Assembly (NCBI GenBank): GCA_946902875.1
Contig: OX336355.1
Location: 12,309,347 to 12,373,346, forward strand
DNA length: 64,000 nt
Source of the DNA: Nematopogon swammerdamellus
Taxonomy: Eukaryota > Arthropoda > Insecta > Lepidoptera > Adelidae
Direction of reading: 5' to 3'
Of this stretch, positions 53,101 to 62,363 are shown piece by piece (within the stretch, counting starts at the first letter, position 1; each line of letters opens with the position of its first letter). The notes under the pieces are model-generated. The model did not search any database and was not told the DNA's origin. It was given only the letters and a program-made list of their open reading frames with translations. The translations under genes were made by a program, and so were the position numbers.

Positions 53101-56100
53101 ACTAAATTCATCTCACTGCTACGAAATGTAGGTAAGTAATTCTAAAGCAATAACTCCTATCTCTGTCATCTATAACTAAATTCATCTCACTGCTACGAAA
53201 TGTAGGTAAGTAATTCTAAAGCAATAACTCCTATCTCTGTCATCTATAACTAAATTCATCTCACTGCTACGAAATGTAGGTAAGTAATTCTAAAGCAATA
53301 ACTCCTATCTCTGTCATCTATAACTAAATTCATCTCACTGCTACGAAATGTAGGTAAGTAATTCTAAAGCAATAACTCCTATCTCTGTCATCTATAACTA
53401 AATTCATCTCACTGCTACGAAATGTAGGTAAGTAATTCTAAAGCAATAACTCCTATCTCTGTCATCTATAACTAAATTCATCTCACTGCTACGAAATGTA
53501 GGTAAGTAATTCTAAAGCAATAACTCCTATCTCTGAACTAACTTAGGTAATTATCTCTTAAAGCCAATATTGAGATAGGTGTTTTTTGCACGAATGCGGG
53601 ATGGAAAATTACATCGGATGAAGCAATAAAAAAAAATCGAAAAAATTAGATAGGATGTATTGGTACTTCATCGTCGGTATGATTCATACTAACGTAAATT
53701 TAACAATCACCTCAAAACCATTAATGGCATAGGATACAAAATGTTGCAACTTTCTGTCGACTTTTCATCTCAAATTGAAGTTAAAGTTAAAGTTCAAGTC
53801 AAGTTTAAAGTTAAAGTCAAATTAAAGTTAAGTAATTTAATCAAATGAGTTTATAAGGTAATAATAATAATACACTTTATGCCACTTAATGCGTGGCAAG
53901 GACGGCCTTATTGCCTTAGGCAGTTTCCTCCAGTCAACCCGGTGGATCTACATTTTTTTATGGAATCCGAACAATGGAGCAGTGGGGTGAATATATGCAC
54001 GTAATTTTTTTCAAATCCGAAAAAAACTCATTGGTACATGCCGGTTCGATTCGAACCTCGGACCTCTCGCAAGTGAAGCCGACACCCAGACCACTCAGCC
54101 ACCCGGGCCGCATAACCTTATTTACATTATTTTATTGAAAGCTCGACATGTTGCGTCGAGCCATCCATAGCGTGTCTAACGATGCCCATGGACATTCGGT
54201 CCATTGATAAAATTTTTCCTACAGAAATATAGAGAATAGGTATTTAAAATATATATATAGAGAAGTGGAAAAGATTTCTCGTTGTCCCCCCACGGTATTT
54301 TTTTGTCGTCCAGTTTCTGTCTCAGTTCTATAACCACCAGTAGGTACTGATTTTTCGTTGTTCAGACGAAGGGAAAACACTGTGAGGTAATGTGTTGCTG
54401 TGTACAACAACAAGGTTGATTGGAAGAAATCATTGCTCACTGACACAATCTTTGGTCGTGCCGGCTACACTGAACTGGATAGAACACGTTTCGACATGCC
54501 GTACCGTGTGGGGCCGGTACTTTAAAAGAATAGCCCCACTGCATCTCCCCCCATGTATGTCGTAAAAGGCGACTAAGGGATATGACTTCAAATTAAATTA
54601 CTAGGTCGTAGGGTTTAAGCCACCCAGGTTGGTACCACCACACTGAATGAAAGGTCGGTCGAAACGGCTATGTAAATAGTTTGTGTTTTCCGTCCAGTTC
54701 AGTGTAGCCGGCACGACCGAAGGGAGCACTGACGTGGCACCAAGTTCACCCGGTGTTATGGGCTGACATCACGGATGCTGTAGGTGATGTAGCCAACCGT
54801 GTCAGTTTCCATAAAAATAAAAAAAAACATGCCACTGAATACAGTGCAGCGGGACCAATCCGTGCGGGTTCCATTCTACAGAAAATTAATAACACTCACA
54901 TTGACTTCAGGTGTTCCACGTGTGCGCACTAACAGACGACGGGCTAGTTATGAAATCCTTCCTCTGTCCCGAGTCGACGCTCTTCGACCAGACGATACTC
55001 AAGTGCAACTGGTGGTTCTACGTTGACTGCAAGTCCTCCAGACAGCTTTACGACACCAACATTCCGGTCTCCAAGAGCTACCAGCTGATGAAAGCCTTGA
55101 CCTTCTTCTCGAGTTATACGAATGAGAATGTTGAGGAGGGAGGTAAGAGAGTATTTTATATCGTTACGCAGCCAGACAGAGATCCTTTCACAATCGACCA
55201 GATTGTTTTTTTTTATGTAATCCCGTATGGGTCAGAGGGGCCAAAGAACATTCTCCGACCAGGCAATATCACCTCCGAGAAGGTAGGTAGGTGCCATACC
55301 GGAGAATTACCTTTAGATTGCTGACTATACTGAACTAACTAGAGGAGAACACAACCGAGACTGGCCGCTATGCGGCCATCTTACATCCAGTACGGTGGTA
55401 CCGACCCAGTCGGCTACAATTTGAGCCTACCATCTAGGAAGGGAAGGGACCTACAGTCTTAGACGGGTTCCGAACGATGAAGCAGCTGATTTTCCATCAG
55501 AAAAAACTCATTGGCACTAGCTTCTCAACAGTTTGTGAAATAAAAAGTAGAACAAATATAGTTCAGTTAAGTAGTAAATTAAAAATAATTCAGATTAATA
55601 AAAATAATTCAGATTTTTTACCGTGTGGGGCCGGTACTTTAAAAGAATAGCCCCACTGCATCTCTCCCCGTGCATGTCGTAAAAGGCGACTAAGGGATAT
55701 GACTCCCTTCTTATATTACTAGGTGGTAGGGTTTAACCCGCTCGGGTTGGTACCACCGCACTGAATGAAAGGTCGGTCGAAACGGCTATGTAAATAGTTT
55801 GTGTATTCCGTCCAGTTCAGTGTAGCCGGCACGACCGAAGGGAAGCACTGACGTGGCACCAAGTTCAACCCGGTGTTATGGGCTGACATCACGGATGTTG
55901 TAGGTGATGTAGATAACCGTGTCAGTTTCCATAAAAAAAAAAAAAAAAATTTTCTCCTTAGATAGTGTACATGTACCTAGTTAGTTGTTGTACCAATGTT
56001 CTGAATGTTTTTAAATCACTAAATTACCTATTTGCTTGCATCAGTTAAAGAGAACATTGCCAAACCTATAGTTAGATGTAAATCATAAGTACATAGACAA

Positions 56101-57120
56101 CAACACGCCTCCCAATAGGGTAGACAGAAACAACATGGAAACAACAGATCTCCACTCACAACCCTACAGCGACTAAACTACTCTTTCAACATTCCAGGCC
56201 GAACGCAGGATCCCGAAGACATAGAAGGAATCAAGGAAGCAATCGCCATTCTGGAGAACCAGGACTCGCCCAGAAAACGAGCACAGCACACTGACAACGT
56301 TGAAATAATCACTGCTGCTCCTATAGTGTCCAACCCTTCAATCTTACGGACATCATCGTCGAAAAACAACGGAACTTCAAATCATCGCATGGACAGAGAA
56401 AATAGACAAACCTCAACCAAGAGTTCAATCAGTACTAGCCTTGAAGACAGTAACACATCAGGCTCACAACACATTCAACGTGTAAGCAATAGGGCGGAAC
56501 CTAGCAAAAGAGTAGAAGTCACTTCAGGCAGCCCAGGTGATAGCAATTCAAAGGAAAGAAATGATAGAAGAAAGAAATTGTACGCCCTAAGAGGGAGCAG
56601 AACATCAACGACTAAACCAATAATTTCAACCACAACGGCAGTACCGACAACTGCAGTTGTCTCTAGAAAATTTAATCCAGATGAACCAAAACTTGAATTA
56701 GAATTAACGCCAGTTAAGAGTGATACGGAAATTAAAATTGAAAGTTCGAAAAGAAGCAATCAGGGAGAAGTGGAAAATGCCACAGAGTTAAAATTCGAAG
56801 AAACACCGTCAGATCATAAGGAAGTAAATATTACAAATAACTTTAGAAAGGCGATCGATGAAGTAAAAGAAAGTTACAAGCCAGCGAAGGAGTTATCTAT
56901 GATTAATAACGAGAAAGTGGAAATAGTACGTCCAACTCCAATTTCGGAGTTAGTGGGTCAATATCCGACACCCACTGCAACTATAGCGGCACTCGACCAA
57001 GCCATACTGGGAACGGATAGCAATAAAATTCCTGAAATGAGAATGGCACAGCCCACAGCAGCAACTTTGACAGCCAGCTATACGATAGGAAACTCCACAC
57101 CGCAAGAAGAAAGAACGTAG
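41026..57120 (+). CDS. Chitin-binding cuticle protein, CPAP1/peritrophin-A type (gene span, five exons)
   Basis: Join of 41026-41165, 41555-42684, 50000-50183, 54911-55142 and 56198-57120. Every junction is GT-AG and the phases agree (0, 2, 0, 1), giving about 870 residues with a stop at 57118-57120. One CBM14 domain spans exons 3 and 4: SFYCGDQKYFPGLYGDENLG, CMVFHVC, SFLCPESTLFDQTILKCNWW, FYVDCKSS. All six cysteines are present. CBM14 domains bind chitin, and insect proteins with a single one (CPAP1) are secreted by cuticle-forming cells. N-terminal (about 420 aa) and C-terminal (about 310 aa) arms are polar and rich in Pro, Ser, Thr and Gln. No signal peptide is in the visible part, so 5' exons are missing or lie further upstream. 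The CPAP1 member is not assigned. Confidence 0.85.
41480..41513 (+). repeat. CTTT microsatellite in intron
   Basis: About eight CTTT units lie 40-75 bp upstream of the acceptor at 41554. They could lengthen the pyrimidine-rich tract. Confidence 0.8.
41555..42684 (+). CDS. CPAP1-like gene, long N-terminal arm exon
   Basis: Acceptor TTATGTTTTCAG, donor AAGAG|GTAAGC, phase 0 in and phase 2 out. It encodes 376 residues starting KRSKQNRIMVRQPSPSLSEN. The sequence is polar, proline-rich and low in cysteine, with an amphipathic stretch MKITQIAQAGNISMEAVEAA near the end. GC content is clearly above the flanks. The minus-strand open frames over it are shadows. No repeats or known domain were seen in this arm. 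Confidence 0.85.
43292..43754 (+). repeat. Full-length type A SINE (stem-loop head, tRNA/5S module, core, tail)
   Basis: Order: head TACCGTACGGGGCCGGTACT then AATAGCCCCACTGCATCTCT; box A-like GCCTCGGTAGCTCAGTAGTG; 5S-like TTAAGCAATGCTGAGCGCGG and TACTTGGATGGGTGACCGCT; core CTTACTAGGTGGTAGGGTTT, GGTTTGGTACCACCGCACTG; tail GTGATGTAGCCAACCGTGTC and A-run. It sits inside array unit 2, at the same site as the copy at 45558. Confidence 0.9.
45558..46022 (+). repeat. Full-length type A SINE, second co-amplified copy
   Basis: Same structure and the same insertion point in the array unit as 43292-43754, with the array resuming at CCTCTTTTCATAAGCAG in both. The SINE was therefore amplified with the array, not inserted twice. 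Confidence 0.9.
47281..47317. repeat. Small hairpin
   Basis: GTCGAAAGTACATA and TATGTACTTTCGAC flank a short loop. It marks the border between the tandem array and the next dispersed repeat. Confidence 0.6.
47313..47495 (+). repeat. Dispersed repeat, shared with 1392-1640
   Basis: CGACGGCTTCGTACTGCC, ACAACCTACAAACGTTC, CCGTGCACTCGACCTCC, CCCCAAGTGTGCTCTCGCGC, TGCGATAGCGTCAAAAGTA. Confidence 0.6.
47943..48173. mobile_element. 230-bp TIR element (AACGTTAGA ends)
   Basis: The left end AACGTTAGAAGAGTTTGGAC then GTCGGAC matches the inward-read right end AACGTTAGAGGTAGGGACGT CGGAC with small differences. The interior contains CTCTGATTGGGTGGTA twice. It shares GCGTCGCCGAGCT-type and ACGCTGGCG-type subterminal blocks with 51356-51675. 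Confidence 0.65.
48174..49052. other. Intron sequence, no feature called
   Basis: GC-richer at 48200-48320 with open frames on both strands. A fragment of type A SINE tail (GACCGAAGGGAAGCACTGAC) lies at about 48999-49028. No splice-supported exon. Confidence 0.35.
49053..49515 (+). repeat. Full-length type A SINE
   Basis: Head GTACCGTGTGGGACCGGTAC, tRNA-like GCCTCGGTAGCTCAGTGGTG, 5S-like GTTAAGCAACCCTGAGCGCG and TGCTTGGATGGGTGACCGTT, then core and tail with an A-run at 49510. It lies outside the tandem array, so it is an independent insertion and a good consensus copy. Confidence 0.9.
49516..49999. other. Intron sequence before exon 3
   Basis: No repeat recognised. Ends in the acceptor GGTGTTTTCAG at 49999. 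Confidence 0.4.
50000..50183 (+). CDS. CPAP1-like gene, exon with first part of chitin-binding domain
   Basis: Phase 2 in, phase 0 out (GCATG|GTGAGG). Encodes YPMAAGSAKVMNAPREYYPI, GYEKNFDDKFESKVELPETS, FYCGDQKYFPGLYGDENLGC, M. It supplies Cys 1 and Cys 2 of the CBM14 domain. In CPAP1 domains the residue after Cys 2 is usually Gln (CQVFHVC); here it is Met, at the exon boundary. Confidence 0.9.
50235..50486 (-). repeat. CGGCCAAGTGCGAGTC repeat in intron
   Basis: Contains TGTATCTTTGGAATCGTAAT, GCTAGCCGGTTGAAATTTCA, and closes GCGAGTCCGACTCGCACTTG. Truncated at its 3' end. Confidence 0.75.
50885..51298 (-). repeat. Type B SINE with tRNA-derived head
   Basis: On the minus strand: tRNA-like GGGTTGCCGAATGGTTTGGA, GGTCCGAGGTTCGAATCCGC (box B) ending GTACCA at about 51222-51298. 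Then ATGAGTTTTTTCTGACG, CTGTAGGTCCCTTCCCTTG, the shared core CTTACCAGGTGGTAGGTTC and GACTGGGTTGGTACCACCG, then the B body and an A-run (plus-strand poly-T at 50885-50893). This is the most complete type B copy here. Confidence 0.8.
51356..51675. mobile_element. 320-bp TIR element, relative of 47943-48173
   Basis: CTAGAACGATAAAAAAAGGA then ATGGACTCCG at the left matches the inward-read right end CTAGAACGATAAAAAAGGTA TGGACGCCG. It shares CGCCAGCGTAACACGATAT and CTCGGCGACGCTAGTTCTCA with the inverse ends of the other element. Confidence 0.65.
51876..52082 (-). pseudogene. LINE reverse transcriptase tail fragment
   Basis: The minus strand reads MRTNRFYRSLLYRTGKIWNA, LPAHILPPKYSLGSFKSGAN, GHLSGRHGIRNPSIRPNVHG in one frame. 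It is the same C-terminal segment as 18138-18568 but without that copy's frameshift, truncated at the 5' side. Confidence 0.75.
52244..53677. mobile_element. 1.43-kb TIR element carrying a 74-bp tandem array
   Basis: The left end TCGACGATGAAGTACCAATA then TCTCCTATCT matches the inward-read right end CCGACGATGAAGTACCAATA CATCCTATCT. TA borders both sides (52242-52243, 53678-53679). A second inverted pair hugs the array: GAGTTAGCATGAGATAGGAG at 52419-52438 against the inverse of 53535-53560. No transposase ORF. The tandem unit contains a CAATAACTCCTATCT like the termini, so the element is built from one recurring motif. Confidence 0.8.
52471..53535 (+). repeat. Tandem array, 74-bp unit, 14 full copies plus a partial
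   Basis: The unit TAATTCTAAAGCAATAACTC, CTATCTCTGTCATCTATAAC, TAAATTCATCTCACTGCTAC, GAAATGTAGGTAAG begins at 52471 and recurs every 74 bp to 53506, then 29 more bases. Copies are virtually identical; the first has TATAAT for TATAAC. Each unit contains GTAGGTAAGT, which resembles a 5' splice site. Confidence 0.95.
53945..54113 (-). repeat. tRNA-derived SINE
   Basis: On the minus strand it begins GGCCCGGGTGGCTGAGTGGT (box A TGGCTGAGTGG), then GGTCCGAGGTTCGAATC (box B) and CATGTACCAATGAG. It continues ACGTGCATATATTCACC to CGGATTCCATAAAAAAAT. It has the same head as the type B copy at 50885-51298 but a different, shorter body without the TACTAGGTGGTAGG core. Confidence 0.75.
54501..54832 (+). 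repeat. Type A SINE (head to core directly)
   Basis: GTACCGTGTGGGGCCGGTAC, AATAGCCCCACTGCATCTCC, GCGACTAAGGGATATGACTT, then core TACTAGGTCGTAGGGTTTAA and tail ending CAGTTTCCATAAAAATAAAA. It ends 78 bp before the exon at 54911. Confidence 0.85.
54911..55142 (+). CDS. CPAP1-like gene, exon with second part of chitin-binding domain
   Basis: Acceptor TTGACTTCAG, donor GGAG|GTAAGA, phase 0 in and 1 out. Encodes VFHVCALTDDGLVMKSFLCP, ESTLFDQTILKCNWWFYVDC, KSSRQLYDTNIPVSKSYQLM and on to NVEEG. It carries Cys 3-6 and the aromatic NWWFYVDC end of the domain. The first codon is GTG (Val) following Met across the intron. Confidence 0.92.
55205..55525 (-). repeat. Type B SINE, head truncated
   Basis: Plus-strand poly-T at 55205-55214, then the inverse of the B tail (CCCGTATGGGTCAGAGGGGC, CAATATCACCTCCGAGAAGG), core (GGTGGTACCGACCCAGTCGG, CCTACCATCTAGG) and part of the head linker (CAGAAAAAACTCATTGGCAC). 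The tRNA part is missing. It lies only 62 bp after the exon 4 donor. Confidence 0.8.
55619..55957 (+). repeat. Type A SINE (head to core directly)
   Basis: ACCGTGTGGGGCCGGTACTT, AATAGCCCCACTGCATCTCT, GCGACTAAGGGATATGACTC, core TACTAGGTGGTAGGGTTTAA, tail GGTGATGTAGATAACCGTGT and a run of about 17 A's. It is a well-preserved copy. Confidence 0.88.
56198..57120 (+). CDS. CPAP1-like gene, terminal exon
   Basis: Acceptor CAACATTCCAG; phase 1 in. Encodes RTQDPEDIEGIKEAIAILEN, QDSPRKRAQHTDNVEIITAA, PIVSNPSILR and on to TIGNSTPQEERT and TAG at 57118-57120. It is polar, with many Ser, Thr, Glu and Lys and no cysteines. PRKRAQ is a possible proprotein-convertase site. The exon ends the protein with no further domain. 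Confidence 0.88.
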
Positions 57121-57751
57121 CAAAGCTGCCAAGGTCTGAGCGGAGGTTGTTTTCGAATGTAGATTTTTTGAGAAAAATTTTATTTTTTCTGAAGAATTCA
57201 GAAGGATATCAAGTCGTTGCGTCGAGAAGATGGATTAAAAGAAATAACAACTGTACATCTGTCATGCTTGGTAACATCGAGTTATCAATACGCATGTTAT
57301 GAGCTGTCTGATGCAAATTCTTCACATTCATTATGCGTTGGGAAAGAAGTTAATTGTAGGATGTTTGTACGACATTATCACTATGTATCCTTTTGAGTTC
57401 TTATATTTTTCGAGAGATGTTATTTTTTAGGATTTTTTATGATAACATTTACATTGTTCAGACATAAAAGTAGTTCCTAGGTTCCTCGGTCTCCAAAATT
57501 ACTTTCGAAAATTGCAACCGCTCGAGTCGCCTCAAGAATTTAGTCAAATAAATTAATAAGTAGTAGTGTCATAAAGTCTTAGAGATATAAATTATTTATT
57601 GAAACGTGTAGGTATCTACGTAAATATAACACGTTCGTGTGCTCAAGTGGTAAATGTATTGTAGTTACGTATTTGCTCAATTTTTGTACATTAGAAGTTC
57701 ATGGATGTAGTCTGGCCAATTTTCTTGGAAGTGTTTGTTTTGTAAAATAAA
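57121..57751 (+). other. Probable 3' UTR of the CPAP1-like gene
   Basis: AT-rich sequence after the stop with two AATAAA hexamers, at about 57547-57552 and 57746-57751. Either could be used. No repeats in between. Confidence 0.55.
57746..57751 (+). terminator. Candidate polyadenylation signal
   Basis: AATAAA in the context TTTTGTAAAATAAATGTATG. This is the distal of two candidate signals. Confidence 0.5.
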
Positions 57752-58084
57752 TGTATGGAAACTCAACTGCGCTATTTCATTCCCTTCGTTCGCTAAAGGG
57801 CAACTTCGCTAAACGGGCATTTCTCAAAACGAAAAAATCTCATCTACGGGCAACTGTACAATCAAATTAATATTGAAAGACTTTAGAAAATATATTTATT
57901 GAAAGTGTCCATTCTGCCACAGCACTCAAAACTAAAAACATTTGAAGGTAACATCTGTGGCAACCACTGGATGTATCAATATTACAGCTTGGATCAATAT
58001 TACAGCATATTTATCAAAACTACACGCTTTCGCCGCCTTCTTACACATCTATATGATCAAAATAAAATGCACCTTCGGAATAGA
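57752..58084. other. Intergenic, no feature
   Basis: Two short similar strings (CGCTAAAGGGCAACTTCGCT, TACGGGCAACTGTACAAT) only. Confidence 0.35.
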
Positions 58085-58394
58085 CTAAGCAACTCTGGGC
58101 GCGGTCGGTATTTGGATGGGTGACCGCTCGACCGTTGGAGGCTGACCATGGTTCGGATTCCACGTTAAACTGTAGGTCCCTTACCTTCTTACCTTACTAG
58201 GTGGTAGGGTTTATCCCGGTCGGGTTGATACCACCGCACTGAACGAAACCTCAGTCGAAACGGCTATGTAAATAGTTCGTGTTTTCCGTCCATTTCAGTG
58301 TAGTCGGCATGAAATGAAGGGAAGCTCTGACATGGCACCTAGTTCACCCCGTGTTATGGGCTGACTTCAAGGATGTTTCCATTAAAAAAAAAAT
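58085..58394 (+). repeat. Type A SINE, starts inside the 5S-like module
   Basis: Begins TAAGCAACTCTGGGCGCGGT, TATTTGGATGGGTGACCGCT, then core and tail. The tail has lost the GGTGATGTAGCC block and jumps from GACTTCAAGGATG to TTTCCATTAAAAAA. Confidence 0.85.
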
Positions 58395-60959
58395 AAGGGG
58401 CATTTTATTGTCAGATTTATTCATTTGTGGCAGCGAAATAAAGTTTAACATTTAATTTCATACACAAATAAATGAAGGATTTTCAGTTGCAATAAATAAA
58501 ACAATACTTTAATATTTATTAATTTTTTTATTAAAACTTTCTTCCTTACAAATCCATTGAACGCTAAAATATAAGTGTATAGAAGCAATGATCTCTTATA
58601 TCATGATCCAACAATCTAGGTAACTGCCCATACAAGTAAACGTTAGCCATTATATTTTTATTATATCTGATATAATGTTCTCAACAACTCACAACACAAA
58701 CCCTTCTGCCCCTCACATCTGTAAAAAACAACTGAAGCACCAATCAACTATACACGTGGAATTACACATCCCAAAAATCAAAACGTGCCGACTTCGAAAC
58801 ATGCAAAATCTGCCATGACGATTAATAATTATGTGCTGTTATTACGTGGCTTCTTGGCCGATTTTTTTCTTTCGATATTAGGTTTAAAAAAAATCGTTTA
58901 ACCGTTTCACTTGTTGTGAGAATACATCCATGTTTTTTTTTTCATATATTTTGTATATTAATTGTTAGGCCTCCAGCGTGGGAAACATAATTATTCTTTT
59001 AGCATACACTGAGTACGCTATGGCAATTATGAACAAATGTGCAGTGAATTATTTATCAAAATATGAACAGATTTTGACTGTTATGTATGATTTATGACCT
59101 ATTTTTATTGAAGATTGACTATGCAAAAGCTTATTTTAATGTTTGTTTCAAGTAATAACGTTAACGAAATAAATTTCCTAATCAAAGGTTGAGCTTGAAG
59201 CAAATCAGTCAGCAAAACGGATGTACGGTCTAAAAGGCAATTTCATAATTTTTTTGCCTCAAAAGATCATAAAATTGTGATGCATTTTTATTACACCGCG
59301 CTACGCTCACTGCGACCAATGTAATCTGTAAATTCATTGCTCTGTGCAATGACTGTTCGGCTCGGGTGCTTCGCTATTTACATAAACAAAAATCCTAACA
59401 AATTCATTACAACTCCAAAAGCTATCTAGGATATTTTACATACGCACGTGTTAAGTTTAATATTATGATATAATATTATTAATAAATAAGTGTAATATTA
59501 ATACAAGTAATAAGAATAGATAGAAGTTTAGTCGAGCCCGTTAGGCTTTTTTTGCATCGGTGCAGTGATTCTGAGCCCTAATGAGTCCATCTTATTTCTT
59601 CAATGTTGGACATTATATATTTTAGTCAAATCTTTAAAAAGTTTTTCCCGCAGCATTCACAGCAGAATAGACGCCCACACACATTCGCTGCTCCCTGGGC
59701 GGGTCCGTGCAGAAGATCCCATAATTCATCTAATAATCTACGTTACACAGATATTATGCAAATAAAATTAGTTACTGACACATACACAACAAGCTTTATT
59801 CAGTACCTTAGTGCACCGATCGCCTAACCCTTCCTTAGCTCAGCGTGTCCTTTCCTAAATTGGTTTTCTTCTAACTAACTTTCACTATTTCCCGACATTG
59901 ATTTAATTATCATCTAATTATTACGGTGACGGGACTGAGAAAAAATGGTAAATACCATCTGCGTGCAGGACAAACTTGCACCGACAACATTCAACAGAAG
60001 ACATCTAAACGCTATTAATTTCCAGTGCCAAAGTATCTCGAGGTGCTTCCTAATGGTGAACATTTTATTGCGCATACAACCAAATATTCCAAGTGGACGT
60101 TACGAGGAAGTTGAAAAAATACTTCACACTACAATTCTATTTTATTACAAAGGCCACTTTATGTCTCAAAAAACCCACTGACGCGAAATAGCTCATCTTT
60201 CAGCGAGATATTTAAATAATTAACTTATTTTACAAACACAACCTTATGTCATTTCATCACCTAGCTGCGGAAAAGAGTAACCCGTTCTCCGCCGTTCACG
60301 GATAAATATGTCAACAGTTAGGTGAATGCAATTTTCATGTCACATTAAATTGGTCTTGATTTTGTTGGCAGATTTATCCGACGGTGGCGTAGAAAGGGTT
60401 AATTCCAGACGTATGTTGTCGGAAATTAGCGATTTAGCAGTGCGCCGATCCAAGCGGTCAATAATTCACACTACAAGAAGCCTTGGGGCGAGCTCAGGGG
60501 GAGGAGTTTGAATCCATACTAAGTTATTTTGTAAAGTCACAGACACATTAAAATATCAATATAGTTACTATGGGGCTGGCATAGTCAGGAATGGCTAAAG
60601 CCATAAACAAAAAAATTAGGATAAAAAAAAAAGAAACTGGAGCTGATTCGGAAGATTGATCCAGTTGTGTACTTGGTAAATGCTTCCAGTTCAAAAGGAC
60701 TGTTCGATATTATATCAAATATTTTTACATACTTACATCATAAGTAAAAAAAAACTCTTTTATTTTTGGTTGGTTGGTTCTTTGAGCAAATTTATGGGAT
60801 CTAAGACATGCAAAATAAACAATAAAATCAATAAAATTATAATGTTATCGTCGAGCCACATAGCTCAGAGGACTGCCGTTAAAAAGCTGTAAGATTTTCA
60901 ATAATATATCTATTAACCCCTCAGGTGTCGGCTAATCTCCGTAAAATGTTGCAAATATT
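58395..60959. other. Intergenic stretch between the two convergent genes
   Basis: AT-rich with no supported gene. A frame at 60376-60511 follows a TTGGCAG, but it has no domain and ends at a stop without a poly(A) context. Confidence 0.4.
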
Positions 60960-61370
60960 AGAGGAGAAAATCATTTTTTCGAAAAAAAAAATATGAACAC
61001 CTATATCAAATTTAATATGGTTGTAATTTCCTACAAATATATGTATACACGTGCATATATGTGTACTAACATTTTTGTTTTAATTCCAAATTGTGAGTTG
61101 AACATTGCATGAACATTGCGCTCCACAAATATGATGATGAGGTAAAGATTTTTTACGACATTTCGGGCACTCTTCAGCATCTGAGCAGTTAAAAAATGCA
61201 ACAAATTTGGATCGTCGCACTACTAGTAAATTGTAATGACATAATTTCATGACACATTTGCTTGCTAAGATATCGCCATTAAAAACTTCGCTTACTTCAC
61301 CGCTACTGCGTTCTTGAAAACTTCGAAAATCATTTTGAGACCCCTTTTCTTTACATATCACTCTCACGTT
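60960..61370. repeat. Dispersed repeat related to 31990-32260, with Cys/His-rich minus frame
   Basis: Matches the 32-kb region at ATATCAAATTTAATATGG, TTCCAAATTGTGAG and GAACATTGCGCTCCACAAA. The minus frame from 61367 to 61080 reads FVAFFNCSDAEECPKCRKKS, LPHHHICGAQCSCNVQLTIW, a CxxC...HHH..C...C.C pattern. This could be a degenerate zinc-binding tail of a transposon protein. Not recognised. Confidence 0.4.
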
Positions 61371-62363
61371 TATTGAACTTCCATACAGCCATAGAATCCT
61401 CCCTTTCTAACTTCAGCAGTCAGTTAACTATTTCGTCGTCACTAACGGAGAATTCTGTCAACAAAATTGAATATGAGACACCATTCATTGTATTTTTTTT
61501 TTACAGATTAATCAATTGCCACCGTTGAAAGAGTTTAGTCTTTCGGCGCCACAAATTGACAAAACCGTCAATAGAACCAATTTTTTAAGAAATGGACGAA
61601 TATGCAATAGCATCTTGTGCACTTTGTTGACAGAGAAATCCGTTAAGGCGGCGAATGGGTTTACAATGCAAACTCCCGCACTGCACTAAGGTAAAACGAT
61701 AAATACCGCCGCGTTAGTACGAAAGTACGATAAATGCATAAGTCTATCAAACAAATCTACTATGCCGTTAATTCATTCATAAATTTTGTATACAAACTAA
61801 GTCTTGTTAATAAATTGCACATCATCCTTCGCACTAACCGCAGCATGCGCAGACTATCGCTAAATTAGCGATAAATCGCTACTCTGTCACACAGCGTGTG
61901 CGAGAGAAAGACAGATCTTGCAAAGGATGGGGATATATAAAAGAAGGACATGTGCTCTAAAAATGGGTGAAAAATAAGTTTCCACTGAACATTTCAGATA
62001 ACTGATTTAATTTTAGAAACTGTTAAGACTCTATGAATATTTTTATGATTGTATTAGATTTATGATTTTTTTTTCATTGCCTACTGTGAAGGATCATATA
62101 GCTCTTGTGGTTTCCATGGAAAAATCACTCAACAAATTATTTAAATATGAGCGCAACATTCATAACTCTTCATGGTTTGCTAAAAATGATGACAGCGTAT
62201 AAAAAAAAAACAAATAAAGTGCCTCACAAAAGCATAATGAGTAAAAATCTTAAGTTACGAACCCCCATTCTTCGCCAATAGCGATCTATCACTAACAAAT
62301 AACAGTCCCACAGGTCTCATTCTCACCATATAAATAATATAACACGTGTTATATAACATTGAA
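61371..62363. other. Downstream flank of the ensconsin-like gene (probable 3' UTR part)
   Basis: No ORF of note. On the minus strand an ATTAAA at about 62007-62012 is the only hexamer seen near the stop, so the poly(A) site is uncertain. Confidence 0.35.

Noticed and set aside
52471..53535. CRISPR-like array
   Set aside because: The 74-bp units are identical throughout with no unique spacers, and the sequence is a eukaryotic intron.
60376..60511. Open segment after TTGGCAG reading LSDGGVERVNSRRMLSEISD
   Set aside because: No donor, no recognisable domain, no pyrimidine-rich acceptor tract and no partner exon in phase; too weak to call.
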